Shown: positions 37,072 through 46,427 of the stretch, one piece after another
How positions within the stretch are numbered: position 1 is the first letter of the stretch
Layout of the letters: the number at the start of each line of letters is the position of its first letter
Assembly (NCBI RefSeq): GCF_030409055.1
Contig: NZ_CP116619.1
Coordinates: 2,246,628 to 2,310,627 of the forward strand
Origin: Trichocoleus desertorum NBK24
GTDB lineage: Bacteria > Cyanobacteriota > Cyanobacteriia > FACHB-46
Length of the DNA stretch: 64,000 nt
Reading direction: 5' to 3'
The notes under the pieces: model-generated
What the model was told of the DNA's origin: nothing
The model's database searches: none
Seen by the model: only the letters and a program-made list of their open reading frames with translations
Program-made: the position numbers and the translations under genes

Positions 37072-37987
37072 TGAGGCTTGATTTGGGTTTCAACCCTAGA
37101 GGATATTGCTTACAGTCGAATAACAATAGGACGATTTTTCTAAATGTGGGGTTTAAAGTTTGTAGAAAAAGCCCTAAAAACTTAATTAACAAATAGATTC
37201 TGAGTAATAACTGTTCAGCTAAAGGCCGGTGCTTTTGATAGTAATAAAGCTGGCTTCTACGGTACTCGATCGCCATCGCATCGGCTCGTTGGCTCACGGA
37301 ATGCCCATGCAAATGAATAAGTGCAACTTTAGGAGTATAGAGAATTTTCCAGCCTAGGTTGCGCGATCGCTGGCATAGATCCGACTCCTCGAAGTACATA
37401 AAGAAGTTTTCATCGAATCCATCCAATCTGTCAAACAATTCTTTTCTAATAAAAATTGCTGCTCCAATTACAACTCCAACTTCCTGAATAGTTTGAAATT
37501 GCTGGCAAATTGACACCTGATTTTGAGGATTTTTATACTTTTTGAGTTGTTGCTGAGCGCGATATTCTCCTTGCAATCCGATCGCAGGAACCACAGAAAT
37601 CTGTAAAGTTCTATCTGGGTTGAGGAGCTGAGGTCCAATCATGCCAACGTCGGGACGACTTTGGATCAACTCTATCAAGTGCGGTAGTGGGTCACAGATT
37701 AGGACAGTATCGGTATTGAGCAAAAATAAAAAATTTCCTTTAGCTGCTTTTGCGCCTACATTATTACCTGTACCAAAGCCTAAGTTTTTAGCTTGTTGAA
37801 TTAGGCGAACTTGAGGAAATTTCTGCGCGACTAATTCTGAACTGCCATCCGTAGAAGCGTTATCCACCACAATCACTTCATAAGAAGTTGAATGAATAAA
37901 ATTTTCAATTGAATTTAAGCAGTCTAAGATAACTCCTGCACCATTGTAGTTAACTAAAATAATTGAGACTAAAATATCGTTTTGCAT
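37055..37987 (-). CDS. Glycosyltransferase family 2, rhamnosyltransferase-like
   Basis: A 310-residue GT-A enzyme: VSIILVNYNGAGVILDCLNS, VIVVDNASTDGSSELVAQKF, QAKNLGFGTGNNVGAKAAKG, the metal-site FLLNTDTVL (DxD as NTD), VGMIGPQLLNPDRTLQIS and EVGVVIGAAIFIRKELF, then GFDENFFMYFEESDLCQR with catalytic-base candidates. The WbbL-like order suggests transfer of rhamnose, which fits dTDP-L-rhamnose genes in the operon. A C-terminal hydrophobic part (LLLRIYLLIKFLGLFLQTL) probably touches the membrane. It overlaps the downstream gene. Confidence 0.9.
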   Translation of the reverse strand: MQNDILVSIILVNYNGAGVILDCLNSIENFIHSTSYEVIVVDNASTDGSSELVAQKFPQVRLIQQAKNLGFGTGNNVGAKAAKGNFLFLLNTDTVLICDPLPHLIELIQSRPDVGMIGPQLLNPDRTLQISVVPAIGLQGEYRAQQQLKKYKNPQNQVSICQQFQTIQEVGVVIGAAIFIRKELFDRLDGFDENFFMYFEESDLCQRSRNLGWKILYTPKVALIHLHGHSVSQRADAMAIEYRRSQLYYYQKHRPLAEQLLLRIYLLIKFLGLFLQTLNPTFRKIVLLLFDCKQYPLGLKPKSSLNVSSD

Positions 37988-38009
37988 CAGTCAAAAAGCA
38001 TTTTCTACC

Positions 38010-39044
38010 CTAACTAGCCTTCAATAGTTTAAAGGTTAACTTATGACGCAATTTTTCCAAATCAAACAATACCTTCAAGGCCCAAATCCTAAAAGCGATC
38101 CCCTCGGAGCCGTAACCTGCTTGCCAACTTCGCCAAGCTAAGCGAAGAATGCCTAAACCGAAGTCTAAGTAGCGATCGCTAAAGGGATCTTGCCATTGGG
38201 GATTGGTTTGCTGGTGAAAGCGCAAATAAAAGGCCTGACTCAAATTCCGATGAATCAGGTAACTTTTGCCTGTGATTCGGCATTTTTTACCCAGCCAAAC
38301 GATTAATTCTCGGTAGAACTTGCCCGCATCTTTAACTACCCCGACAGTATTGGAGCCATGAATTCTGTATCTGACTAGAGGTTGTCGTACATGAGCAACC
38401 TTGCCCAACTGTGCTGCCACGATCGCTACCCAAACATCGTGGTACCAGTGCACCTCCGCTTGGGGCGGAAACGGCAGTACCGAGGGCAATAGGGTTGCAC
38501 AGAATAGCAACGAGCAACCTGTGACTGTGTTCCATAAGAGCAATAACTCGGCAGTAAGTTTTTCGGGATGGCGGCTCTCAAACTCCCAAGCAGAAGCGTG
38601 TAAGGTGCGATCGCTGCCATCAATCAGTTCTAAGTCAGAATGTACCAGCAGCGCTTTCTCGGTTCGCAGAGTTTCTAGCAATACCTCTAGCTTATGAGGT
38701 TGCCAAATATCGTCTTGATCAGCAAAGGCGATCGCAGTCACAGTGGGGTCAGCAGCGACATAGTGCAAGCCCCGCTCGAAGTTGTGATAGGAATTGAGGT
38801 TTTGCGTATGAAAATGGCAGATAAAGTGATCGTCATGGCTCACCAGTTGTTGAATCATTTGTTGCGACTCAACCTGGGAGCAATCATCCACAATATGACA
38901 AACCCAGTTTTGCCAAGTTTGGGTTTGAATAGATGCAATTTGCTGACGAAAATAGTGCGGATCAGGGTTGTAAGTGGCTAAAACAATCCCAATTCGCTCT
39001 TGATTCAGCATGTCATCATTAAGCCAATTCAATTTGGCAGTCAT
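38010..39044 (-). CDS. Glycosyltransferase family 2
   Basis: A 344-residue GT-A glycosyltransferase: IGIVLATYNPDPHYFRQQIA, CHIVDDCSQVESQQMIQQL, FERGLHYVAADPTVTAIAFADQDDIW (split DxD: ADQDD) and a C-terminal acceptor part with HDVWVAIVAAQLGKVAHV. Two starts compete: the ATG at 39044 overlaps the end of rmlA by 26 bases, while the ATG at 39011 lies just past the rmlA stop and gives a more typical short N-terminus (MLNQERIGIVLATYNP). Either way it is translationally close to rmlA in one operon. Confidence 0.88.
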   Translation of the reverse strand: MTAKLNWLNDDMLNQERIGIVLATYNPDPHYFRQQIASIQTQTWQNWVCHIVDDCSQVESQQMIQQLVSHDDHFICHFHTQNLNSYHNFERGLHYVAADPTVTAIAFADQDDIWQPHKLEVLLETLRTEKALLVHSDLELIDGSDRTLHASAWEFESRHPEKLTAELLLLWNTVTGCSLLFCATLLPSVLPFPPQAEVHWYHDVWVAIVAAQLGKVAHVRQPLVRYRIHGSNTVGVVKDAGKFYRELIVWLGKKCRITGKSYLIHRNLSQAFYLRFHQQTNPQWQDPFSDRYLDFGLGILRLAWRSWQAGYGSEGIAFRIWALKVLFDLEKLRHKLTFKLLKAS

Positions 39045-40092
39045 CCCCCACCATAAATCTTAAAGCTTTGGGCCGACGGGGATGCACACTCAAGGATGCG
39101 TTACGGCCAATCACACTATCCACAATGCGCTGATGAATATTGACGACTTTAGCGCCGCGCAAAATCACACTATGGTCAATGTCTGTGTCAATCAGCGTTA
39201 CTTGATCGCCAATGCTGCTGTAAGGCCCAATAAAGCAATTTTCTAAATGACAGTTCTGCCCAATGATCACCGGGCCACGCACCGTACAGTTAAGCAGTTG
39301 TGAGCCTTCGCCGATTGCTACCCTGCCGCTCACCTGGGACTGAGCATCAACTTCGCCCGCAATTTGAGGATTCACGTAGCTGTCGAGAATAATTTGATTG
39401 GCAGCGAGCAAATCATCTTTTTTCCCAGTGTCTAGCCACCAACCCAACAGTTGAGTCGCTTGCACATTTCGCTGTTGATCGATCAAGTACTGAATGGCAT
39501 CTGTGATCTCCAGTTCTCCTCGCGCGGACGGTTGGATATTGTCGATCGCATGATGAATCACGGGTGAGAAAAAGTAGACTCCCACCAGAGCCAAATCAGA
39601 GGGGGGGTGCTGGGGCTTTTCAATCAAGCGTATGATCCGTCCATCCTCCGCCACCTCTGCCACCCCAAAGGCGCTAGGGTTCTTCACCGATCGCAGGAGA
39701 ATTAAGGCATCTAGGTCTTGCTGGGTAAATTTCTCTAAAAACTGGTCCAGGCTATCTTGGATCAGGTTGTCGCCCAGGTACATGATGAAGGGCGAATCTC
39801 CCAAGAAGGGTTGAGCTATTTTGACGGCATGAGCTAGCCCTGCGGGTTGGTCTTGCTGAATATAGGTAATATTGGCTCCAAAGCGATCGCCATCTCCAGT
39901 CCTGACCTTCACTTCTTCCCCAGTTTCGGGGCTAATGATAATACCAATTTCGGTAATGCCTGCGGCCACAATGCCTTCAATCCCATACCAGAGAATGGGT
40001 TTGTTTGCGACGGGCACTAATTGTTTGGCTCCCGTATAGGTGAGCGGTCGCAGCCTTGTCCCTTTACCCCCGGAGAGAATCAGTGCTTTCAT
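39019..40092 (-). CDS. rmlA: Glucose-1-phosphate thymidylyltransferase, long form (RmlA/StrD type)
   Basis: A 357-residue nucleotidyltransferase that makes dTDP-glucose, the first step to dTDP-L-rhamnose. The N-terminal signature is MKALILSGGKGTRLRPLTYT with KQLVPVANKPILWYGIEGIV. Further landmarks are QQDQPAGLAHAVKIAQPFLG and FIMYLGDNLIQDSLDQF. Compared with the common ~290-residue RmlA it carries an extra C-terminal left-handed beta-helix (hexapeptide turns such as GRVAIGEGSQLLNCTVRGPV and GPYSSIGDQVTLIDTDI), the rmlA_long type. It overlaps rmlD by 29 bases. Chemical specificity (dTTP, glucose) follows the family and is not proven here. Confidence 0.93.
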   Translation of the reverse strand: MKALILSGGKGTRLRPLTYTGAKQLVPVANKPILWYGIEGIVAAGITEIGIIISPETGEEVKVRTGDGDRFGANITYIQQDQPAGLAHAVKIAQPFLGDSPFIMYLGDNLIQDSLDQFLEKFTQQDLDALILLRSVKNPSAFGVAEVAEDGRIIRLIEKPQHPPSDLALVGVYFFSPVIHHAIDNIQPSARGELEITDAIQYLIDQQRNVQATQLLGWWLDTGKKDDLLAANQIILDSYVNPQIAGEVDAQSQVSGRVAIGEGSQLLNCTVRGPVIIGQNCHLENCFIGPYSSIGDQVTLIDTDIDHSVILRGAKVVNIHQRIVDSVIGRNASLSVHPRRPKALRFMVGDDCQIELA

Positions 40093-40972
40093 GGGTTTGA
40101 GTATAGAGTTCCGCTAGCATCTGTCTGAGTCCTTGTCGCCAGTGAGGAGGATAAGTTCCCAGAACTCCCGCTATTTTGGCACAGGAGAGAACTGAGTAAG
40201 CTGGACGATGGGCAGGTGTAGGATAGTCGGCAGTCGTGATCGGCACCACTCGTTGAATTTTGAGGGAAAAGCCTAGTTGCTTGGCTTCTTCGAAAATGGC
40301 AATCGCAAAGTCATACCAACTAGCCACACCGCTGTTGGTGTAATGGTAAATGCCTGTAGTTTTTGAGCTGGCGTGGGGGATAAACTGAGCGATCGCTTGA
40401 GCTAAATCCTTGGCCCAAGTGGGACTCCCAATTTGATCGGCCACTACCCGAATTTCTTCGCGCTCTGCTCCCAAGCGCAGCATGGTTTTCACAAAATTAC
40501 TTTTGCCATAGCTACCGTAAACCCAAGCGGTTCTGATCACGGCATAGTTGGCGGTACTCAGCGCGATCGCCATTTCCCCCATCAACTTAGATTTACCATA
40601 AGCTCCCAGCGGATTGGTTGCATCCGTTTCTCCGTAAGGATGGCTTTGGGTACCGTCAAACACATAATCGGTCGAGATGTGAATGAAAAAAGCGCCTACC
40701 CGTTGTGCTGTTTCTGCTAAAACCTGGGTAGCAGTTGCATTCACGGCGATCGCTTGCTCTAATTCCGTTTCGGCTTTATCGACCGCTGTATAAGCAGCCG
40801 CATTCACGATTATGTCTGGCTGTAGCTTTTCTACGACCTGAAGAATTTGTTCAGGATGGGCTAAGTCTAAAGCGTCTCGTCCCCAGCTTGTGACCTCTCC
40901 GACAGAGGTGAGGCAGGTCTGTAGCTCTTGTCCAACTTGGCCGTTAGCCCCAGTGACTAAAATCCGTTTCAT
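40064..40972 (-). CDS. rmlD: dTDP-4-dehydrorhamnose reductase
   Basis: A 302-residue SDR enzyme carrying out the last step of dTDP-L-rhamnose synthesis (NAD(P)H reduction of the 4-keto group). The start is MKRILVTGANGQVGQELQTC at 40972, whose ATG overlaps the rmlC stop as ATGA; the 27-codon longer frame lies inside rmlC. Cofactor loop GxxGxxG, NAAAYTAVDKAE, the catalytic STDYVFDGTQSHPY and YGKSKLMGEMA (YxxxK) are present. The C-terminal WYDFAIAIFEEAK matches the family. It is translationally coupled to rmlC. Confidence 0.95.
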   Translation of the reverse strand: MKRILVTGANGQVGQELQTCLTSVGEVTSWGRDALDLAHPEQILQVVEKLQPDIIVNAAAYTAVDKAETELEQAIAVNATATQVLAETAQRVGAFFIHISTDYVFDGTQSHPYGETDATNPLGAYGKSKLMGEMAIALSTANYAVIRTAWVYGSYGKSNFVKTMLRLGAEREEIRVVADQIGSPTWAKDLAQAIAQFIPHASSKTTGIYHYTNSGVASWYDFAIAIFEEAKQLGFSLKIQRVVPITTADYPTPAHRPAYSVLSCAKIAGVLGTYPPHWRQGLRQMLAELYTQTHESTDSLRG

Positions 40973-41517
40973 GCGAAATTTTCTGCAACTTGAAAGGGTT
41001 GACCTATTTGATCTTTCGCGGACAAGATAGGCGTTTCTCCAGCCAAAGGCCAAGCGATCGCCAAATCTGGATCATTCCATAAAATACAGCGCTCTCCGCC
41101 CGGAGCATAGTAATCCGTCGTTTTATACAGGACTTCTGCCACATCCGAAATCACGAAAAATCCGTGAGCAAAGCCCGCAGGTATCCAGAGCTGCTGCTGA
41201 TTTTCGGCACTGAGCAAGCGACCCACCCACTGCCCAAACGTAGGAGAACTCCGACGAATATCAACTGCCACGTCAAACACAGCCCCGACCACGACCCGCA
41301 CTAGCTTTCCTTGCGGTTGCTGAATCTGGTAATGCAATCCCCGCAGCACATTTTTTTGGGAGCGAGAATGGTTGTCTTGCACAAAGGTAACTGTGGTGCC
41401 AGCTTTCTCGTTAAAGGTTTGGTGGTTGAAGCTTTCAAAAAAGAAGCCGCGATCGTCTCGAAAGATCCGAGGCTCAATTAGCAAGACATCTGGAATCTCA
41501 GTTGGCACAATATTCAT
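40969..41517 (-). CDS. rmlC: dTDP-4-dehydrorhamnose 3,5-epimerase
   Basis: A 182-residue cupin-fold epimerase. The start MNIVPTEIPDVLLIEPRIFR at 41517 is preferred over an ATG four codons upstream. Catalytic landmarks: RDDRGFFFESFNHQTF, FVQDNHSRSQKNVLRGLHYQ (catalytic His), GKLVRVVVGAVFDVAVDIRR, WIPAGFAHGFFVISDVAEV and the active-site Tyr/Lys in VLYKTTDYYAPGGERCI. First gene of the rmlC-rmlD-rmlA-GT-GT-GT operon. rmlB, the 4,6-dehydratase needed between RmlA and RmlC, is absent from the window. Confidence 0.95.
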   Translation of the reverse strand: MNIVPTEIPDVLLIEPRIFRDDRGFFFESFNHQTFNEKAGTTVTFVQDNHSRSQKNVLRGLHYQIQQPQGKLVRVVVGAVFDVAVDIRRSSPTFGQWVGRLLSAENQQQLWIPAGFAHGFFVISDVAEVLYKTTDYYAPGGERCILWNDPDLAIAWPLAGETPILSAKDQIGQPFQVAENFA

Positions 41518-41529
41518 GTCACTTCTCAC

Positions 41530-42080
41530 ACGGATTGCTCAGCTTTTATTAGCTGCCTGGGCAATATTTGCCTGGTTGCGTTCCCAGAATATCACTGTTA
41601 TGACAAGCTAGAAGTAGCGGAGGCTTCGCACCAAATCCAGGCCAAATCTATACCAATCAAGTTATTCAGTGGTTTTCCAAACCCAACCTCAGCAATTGCA
41701 ACAGCTTTAGCGAAGTTTGTGTAAATCTCTATGAATAATTTTGTGAGTGGTTCAATAGTGTGAGTGAACTTGGCTAAATTTATCTAGAATTTATAAAACA
41801 ACAATTTTTGTTTTCAGTGCGTTCACGCACGTAACGCTAGAATTAAGCTGAAACTTACAGTATTAGTTTCAATCTTTTATAAGACTTAGGGCTTTTATAA
41901 AATTAGGGGTTCACTTTTGGCTAGAGCAGCCTTCTAACCTCAGTATCTAACGAGTCTAGATTGCGTTCTCCTTATCTAAGACTTTTAGCTCCAGCAGGTT
42001 AGTTGTTAGTAGCACGTGTTACCTGTTATCTACGGTTGGTCGAATATCCGGGCTATTGAAGTAAAGAGACCGAAATTTTA
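41530..42080. other. 551-base divergent control region between rmlC and the hybrid kinase
   Basis: No gene is seen. The stretch 41780-41910 is AT-rich and has a possible hairpin AAAACAA/TTGTTTT (about 41797-41816) and a GTGCG-TTCA-CGCAC palindrome at about 41816-41829, either of which could be a binding site. Promoters in both directions are expected here. Confidence 0.5.
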
Positions 42081-44351
42081 GTGGACAGGCTAAATACACA
42101 TCAACATTTGAGTTGGCAGGTAGAGGGGGTACCGGGTGCAGCATCCTCACCAGAGTTGAAATCGCACGGGTCTCCTGACAATGCCGCTACGTCCCGCATT
42201 CAGCAACTAGAAACTGAGTTGTGGGTAGAACGCTTTTGCCGTCAACTCAGCGATCGCCTTGCAGATCACTTAGTCCACCATGCTCATGCCCCGGACCTGA
42301 CCACTGCTTTACAGCCCGAAGCAGAAATTTTTCAAATTATTGTTAATGAACTCAGATCTGCCTTAGGCAACGGCATTGTCGCGATCGCTCTGCCTTACGA
42401 GACCCCTGTAGCTGCATTAGCAACTTCTTCAGTTTCTGCTCCAGAAGTAGTGTTGGCTTTCCGCATTGGTCATGTGGCGTCTCAGCAATTGCAACGAGCT
42501 AACCCGTTAGTCTCCGCAATGACGATCGCTACCAGCAAGCCCCTCAAATTCACCTTGGGGGAACTGCTCACCTTGAGCGATTTACAAAGCCTGCATCATC
42601 ATACTCACCCTACTGCTTGGCCCATTGCTGATGTGGCTGGAGCTGTTTTGGGTTGGTTGATTGTGTTTGACGCGTTTGGTGAGGAGAGGCTAGCAAGTCT
42701 GCCAGATTGGGAGAGACAGTTAAGAGTTGACTTGATTGAGCGAGTAGGACGGCAATGCGCGATCGCAGTGCAGCAAGCCCGACAACTCAATGCCGCTTGC
42801 CCGCACTGTCAGAAGCTAGAAACCCGCAATCGCGAGTTAGAGCGTACCAACCAACTTAAAAGTGAGTTTTTGGCTAATACCAGCCACGAAATTCGCACTC
42901 CTCTTAGCTCAATCTTAGGTTTTACTCACTTGCTACGAGAGCAAGGTTATAACCCCAGCAGCTTACGCCATCGAGAATATCTCAACATTATTCTGACGAG
43001 TGGACAGCATTTATTGGCCTTAATTAATGACATCTTAGATTTATCCAAAATCGAGGCCAATCAACTCGATTTGCAATGGGAAACTACCAAAGTTGAAGAG
43101 ATTTGTCGCGGCGTTTTTAAATTAGTCAAAGAAAAAGCGAGTGACAAAGGCTTGGAGTTGCGCCTTGACCTCGATCCACATGTGACTACGTTTGTGGCTG
43201 ACCCGTTGCGGCTCAAGCAGATGTTATTCAACCTGCTCTCCAACGCCTTAAAATTCACAACTAAGGGCACGGTAGGTTTGCAGGTGCGGTTGGCTGGCAT
43301 TTTTCTGCACTTTACCGTTTGGGATACAGGAACAGGGATTTCTCAGGAGCAGCAGCAACAACTGTTTCGGCCTTATTCACAGATTGCCAACGGTGTGGTG
43401 AGTCGAGATGAAGGGACGGGTTTAGGCTTAGCTTTAACCCAAAAGCTGGCTGAGTTGCATGGTGGTTGGGTGGAAGTGGAGTCGGAGCTAAATCAGGGTT
43501 CTCGCTTCACCATTAAGCTGCCACTTACTCCACAACTCAATACTCAGCCCCACTTGGAGTCTCAGTTAGAGTCTCAATTGGAGTCTCAGTTAGAATGCCA
43601 GGAAGCTTTGTCATCGCCAGCTTCAGTAGCCAGTAATGCTATTGCGGCTGAGAGTGATGCTACTTACAACCTAGCCGAAGGTTCCATCCCCCACCACTCA
43701 GGTGCACGGTCTGGGAGTTGCTCTAGTCAGCCTGGAGCGAATCGTGCCACCAGCAAGACCAGTGCGGTCGGCTCAGCCAGTCGCAGTGCTCAGCGATCGC
43801 GGCTACAGCGAACCGCCATGCAGGTTGCTAGCCCATCGGCTCAAGCTGCTATACGCCACGCCGAAGCCACCGCAACCGGAACTAAAATTGTCAATGCCAA
43901 AGCTGTCCGAACTCCAGCACGTCCTAGAGTCCTGAGTGCCTACCCTCGGCCCTATCACGTTCTCTTGGTAGAAGACCATCCTCCCAATGCCAAACTGCTG
44001 ATTGCCTACTTAAGTAAGCTGGGCTATGAGGTCACCTGGGTACAGAGTGCTGCCGAGATGTGGCAAGCCTTAACGATTTCGTTGCCCGCCCTGATGCTGA
44101 TGGATATCCATTTGCCGGAGGTAGATGGCCTTACCTTGACCCGCCAACTACGCTCGCGGCAGGAATACCAGCAGTTGCCAATCATTGCTCAAACCGCAAT
44201 GGCGATGACAGGCGATCGCGAAGTCTGTATGGAGGCAGGCTTCACAGACTACATGACGAAACCCATCGACTTGAGCGTATTGGCGCGAATGGTGGCTAAG
44301 TACAGTGGTAGTGGTGCAGATCCCGATCGCGTTTGGCCCCAAGAAGCGTAA
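42081..44351 (+). CDS. Hybrid histidine kinase with C-terminal receiver, GTG start
   Basis: A 756-residue soluble sensor kinase. An N-terminal GAF-like region (~40-245) is followed by a coiled linker ([24 protein letters not shown]). HisKA is [18 protein letters not shown] (phospho-His ~269). The HATPase has an N-box [21 protein letters not shown] and [21 protein letters not shown] low-complexity spacer ([14 protein letters not shown] and Ala/Ser-rich tract) precedes a receiver domain ([19 protein letters not shown]; phospho-acceptor Asp ~674 in [23 protein letters not shown]). No membrane segment. GTG at 42081. It is divergent from the rml operon, so it may control it; this is inference. Confidence 0.92.
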   Translation: MDRLNTHQHLSWQVEGVPGAASSPELKSHGSPDNAATSRIQQLETELWVERFCRQLSDRLADHLVHHAHAPDLTTALQPEAEIFQIIVNELRSALGNGIVAIALPYETPVAALATSSVSAPEVVLAFRIGHVASQQLQRANPLVSAMTIATSKPLKFTLGELLTLSDLQSLHHHTHPTAWPIADVAGAVLGWLIVFDAFGEERLASLPDWERQLRVDLIERVGRQCAIAVQQARQLNAACPHCQKLETRNRELERTNQLKSEFLANTSHEIRTPLSSILGFTHLLREQGYNPSSLRHREYLNIILTSGQHLLALINDILDLSKIEANQLDLQWETTKVEEICRGVFKLVKEKASDKGLELRLDLDPHVTTFVADPLRLKQMLFNLLSNALKFTTKGTVGLQVRLAGIFLHFTVWDTGTGISQEQQQQLFRPYSQIANGVVSRDEGTGLGLALTQKLAELHGGWVEVESELNQGSRFTIKLPLTPQLNTQPHLESQLESQLESQLECQEALSSPASVASNAIAAESDATYNLAEGSIPHHSGARSGSCSSQPGANRATSKTSAVGSASRSAQRSRLQRTAMQVASPSAQAAIRHAEATATGTKIVNAKAVRTPARPRVLSAYPRPYHVLLVEDHPPNAKLLIAYLSKLGYEVTWVQSAAEMWQALTISLPALMLMDIHLPEVDGLTLTRQLRSRQEYQQLPIIAQTAMAMTGDREVCMEAGFTDYMTKPIDLSVLARMVAKYSGSGADPDRVWPQEA

Positions 44352-44455
44352 GCCAGATTAAAAACTCAGCCGAAATTCGCTACCCTAGGTGAGGCGCTTG
44401 ATGCCACAAGATGCCAGAAATTTAGTGATTGTTCTTGCTTAGGGATTGCCAGACC

Positions 44456-45274
44456 ATGCCGCTACAAAAACTTGAGCAATTGAAGACTTTATTTGCCGAA
44501 ATGGAGCGGGCTTTGATTGCTTATTCAGGTGGCATTGATAGCACTCTCGTAGCCAAAGTGGCGTGCGATGTCCTAGGCGATCGCGCCCTTGCAGTCACGG
44601 CAGAGTCTCCCTCTCTAATGCCGGAAGACCTAGAGGATGCTCGGATTCAAGCCGCTGAGATTGGCATTGCCCATGAGGTGGTTAGCACCCATGAAATGGA
44701 TAACCCCAACTATGCCTCTAATCCGGTCAATCGCTGCTACTTCTGCAAGAGTGAACTGCACGACACCTTAAAACCACTGGCGCTAGAGCGGGGCTACCCT
44801 TACGTCGTTGATGGCGTGAATGCCGACGATTTACGAGATTACCGTCCGGGCATCCAAGCAGCCAAAGAACGGGGAGCGCGATCGCCTCTAGCCGAAGTGG
44901 GCATTTCCAAGCTGGAAGTACGGGAGTTGGCCAAACTTTTAGGTTTACCGTGGTGGAACAAACCCGCTCAACCTTGTCTCAGTTCTCGTTTTCCATACGG
45001 TGAAGAAATTACGGTAGCCAAACTCCAGCGAGTCGGTCGAGCGGAGCGTTACCTGCGCGACTTAGGACTCCAAAATCTCCGGGTACGATCTGAAGGCGAC
45101 ACAGCCCGGATTGAGCTACCCCCAGAGCAAATCAAAGAATTTGTCTCAGCTAACGACCTCTCTACCCTCGTGACGGCTTTCCAAAGTTACGGCTTTTTCT
45201 ACGTCACCCTGGACTTAGAAGGCTTTCGTAGTGGCAAGCTCAATCAAGTCTTACAGCTTGCTAGCAGCAACTAG
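44456..45274 (+). CDS. larE: ATP-dependent sacrificial sulfur transferase LarE
   Basis: A 272-residue PP-loop ATPase making the nickel-pincer nucleotide cofactor (NPN). The ATG at 44456 gives MPLQKLEQLKTLFAEMERAL; the TTG nine codons earlier is unlikely. The ATP loop is IAYSGGIDSTLVAK (~22-34). CYFCKSEL (~94-101) and the sulfur-donor Cys (about 174) in KPAQPCLSSRFP are present, equal to the sacrificial Cys176 of the Lactobacillus enzyme, so the one-cysteine mechanism is expected. NADDLRDYRPGI and GDTARIELPPEQI are standard. larB and larC are not nearby. Cyanobacteria commonly keep LarE singly. Confidence 0.93.
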   Translation: MPLQKLEQLKTLFAEMERALIAYSGGIDSTLVAKVACDVLGDRALAVTAESPSLMPEDLEDARIQAAEIGIAHEVVSTHEMDNPNYASNPVNRCYFCKSELHDTLKPLALERGYPYVVDGVNADDLRDYRPGIQAAKERGARSPLAEVGISKLEVRELAKLLGLPWWNKPAQPCLSSRFPYGEEITVAKLQRVGRAERYLRDLGLQNLRVRSEGDTARIELPPEQIKEFVSANDLSTLVTAFQSYGFFYVTLDLEGFRSGKLNQVLQLASSN

Positions 45275-45353
45275 GCGATCGCCAGAAGTTTGATCTTTTA
45301 ATCTGATCTCTCTTTTGATCTGAATCTCATAGAGCATCTGAGCAATATTGCGT

Positions 45354-46394
45354 TTACCGGGCAGCTTCAAGTTGCAAATCTGCTAAGACTTGCTTCATGT
45401 CCAGCGCTAAAAAGCGATCAATGGATTGATACATCCAGTAGGCCGACAGGGAAGCCTCTTGTCCGGTTTTCTGAAAGCCCAGAGTAGTGGCTAAGGATGA
45501 AAGATGAATCGGATGTACGACTACAACGTAGAGATCGCATAAGTTAGGAAAATCCTGTTTCATCTTTGTCAGAGTGGCTTGCACATCTTCCAAAAACTGG
45601 CAGAGATAATCTCGGCGCAGATATTCACTATCAACGATCCAAAATCGCTCGAACACAGCCGTACAATTCATATCTCCTGGAGATGCCATCTGGAATGGGT
45701 CGCTCTTGGCCTTGGAAGTCAAGTAAAAGCTCTTGGCGGGTGGGGTAAAGAAATTGATTTCAGATTCACTCATTACCGGAAATAAAATTGACATGCCTAC
45801 AGGCTGGAGGTTGTCGCAGCGCCGCAAGACCCGCATGCCAGTGGGATATTGTTGTGCCCAAGCTCGTAGGGTTTTAATGATTTTGGGTTGAGCGATCGCC
45901 GCATCCCTGACCAGCCAACCATAGGTATGCGCCAGCAAGCTAGCCATCGCGATCGCATCCGTCCGGGGATTAAAGGCATCTGGCTCTACATCCGCAATAT
46001 TGGAGGAACCAGATGATTCAGTTAGCTCTGGAATAGCTCGAATGCTGACTAGGAGACCGTTGCCATCAAACCGTTTCTCAATCAGCCCTAAGGTGACGAG
46101 CTGATCTAGCATCATGCCTGCTGCGCGATCGCTCCCCTGGGCTTTACCTGTGTAAAACAGTTGTGCCGCTTCCCGATGACTACAAGCGACTGGCTCCGCT
46201 AACGGCTGCAATTGGGTGAGCGGAATCGGAGGCAGTTGAGTTACGGCTTGTTGCCGCTTGAGAACCAAGTAGCCCCACAACCGCACCAAACATTCGGCCC
46301 GACGCCGAGTTAAGCCAATTCGACCAGACAACAAAGCAATGTAATGCTGCTGGCATTCTGGAGCAAACCAACGGTCTAGCTCATGGGGTTGCAT
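45354..46394 (-). CDS. Protein of unknown function, possible GNAT-like C-terminus
   Basis: A 346-residue protein starting at the ATG 46394 (MQPHELDRWFAPECQQHY), with GGGAG just upstream; the seven-codon longer TTG frame is less likely. The N-terminal ~150 residues look like a winged-helix-type region (IGLTRRRAECLVRLWGYLVL, LVTLGLIEKRFDGNGLL). The C-terminal ~180 residues (VLRRCDNLQPVGMSILFPVM, AVFERFWIVDSEYLRRDYLC, VVVVHPIHLSSLATTLGFQK) have a beta-alpha order like GNAT acyltransferases, but I cannot see a clear acetyl-CoA loop. No named family recognised. It sits 33 bases after pdxH on the same strand, so the two are probably co-transcribed. Confidence 0.78.
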   Translation of the reverse strand: MQPHELDRWFAPECQQHYIALLSGRIGLTRRRAECLVRLWGYLVLKRQQAVTQLPPIPLTQLQPLAEPVACSHREAAQLFYTGKAQGSDRAAGMMLDQLVTLGLIEKRFDGNGLLVSIRAIPELTESSGSSNIADVEPDAFNPRTDAIAMASLLAHTYGWLVRDAAIAQPKIIKTLRAWAQQYPTGMRVLRRCDNLQPVGMSILFPVMSESEINFFTPPAKSFYLTSKAKSDPFQMASPGDMNCTAVFERFWIVDSEYLRRDYLCQFLEDVQATLTKMKQDFPNLCDLYVVVVHPIHLSSLATTLGFQKTGQEASLSAYWMYQSIDRFLALDMKQVLADLQLEAAR

Positions 46395-46427
46395 GGGGCA
46401 CTCCCGTCGCTGCAAGGCTGTCGCAAC

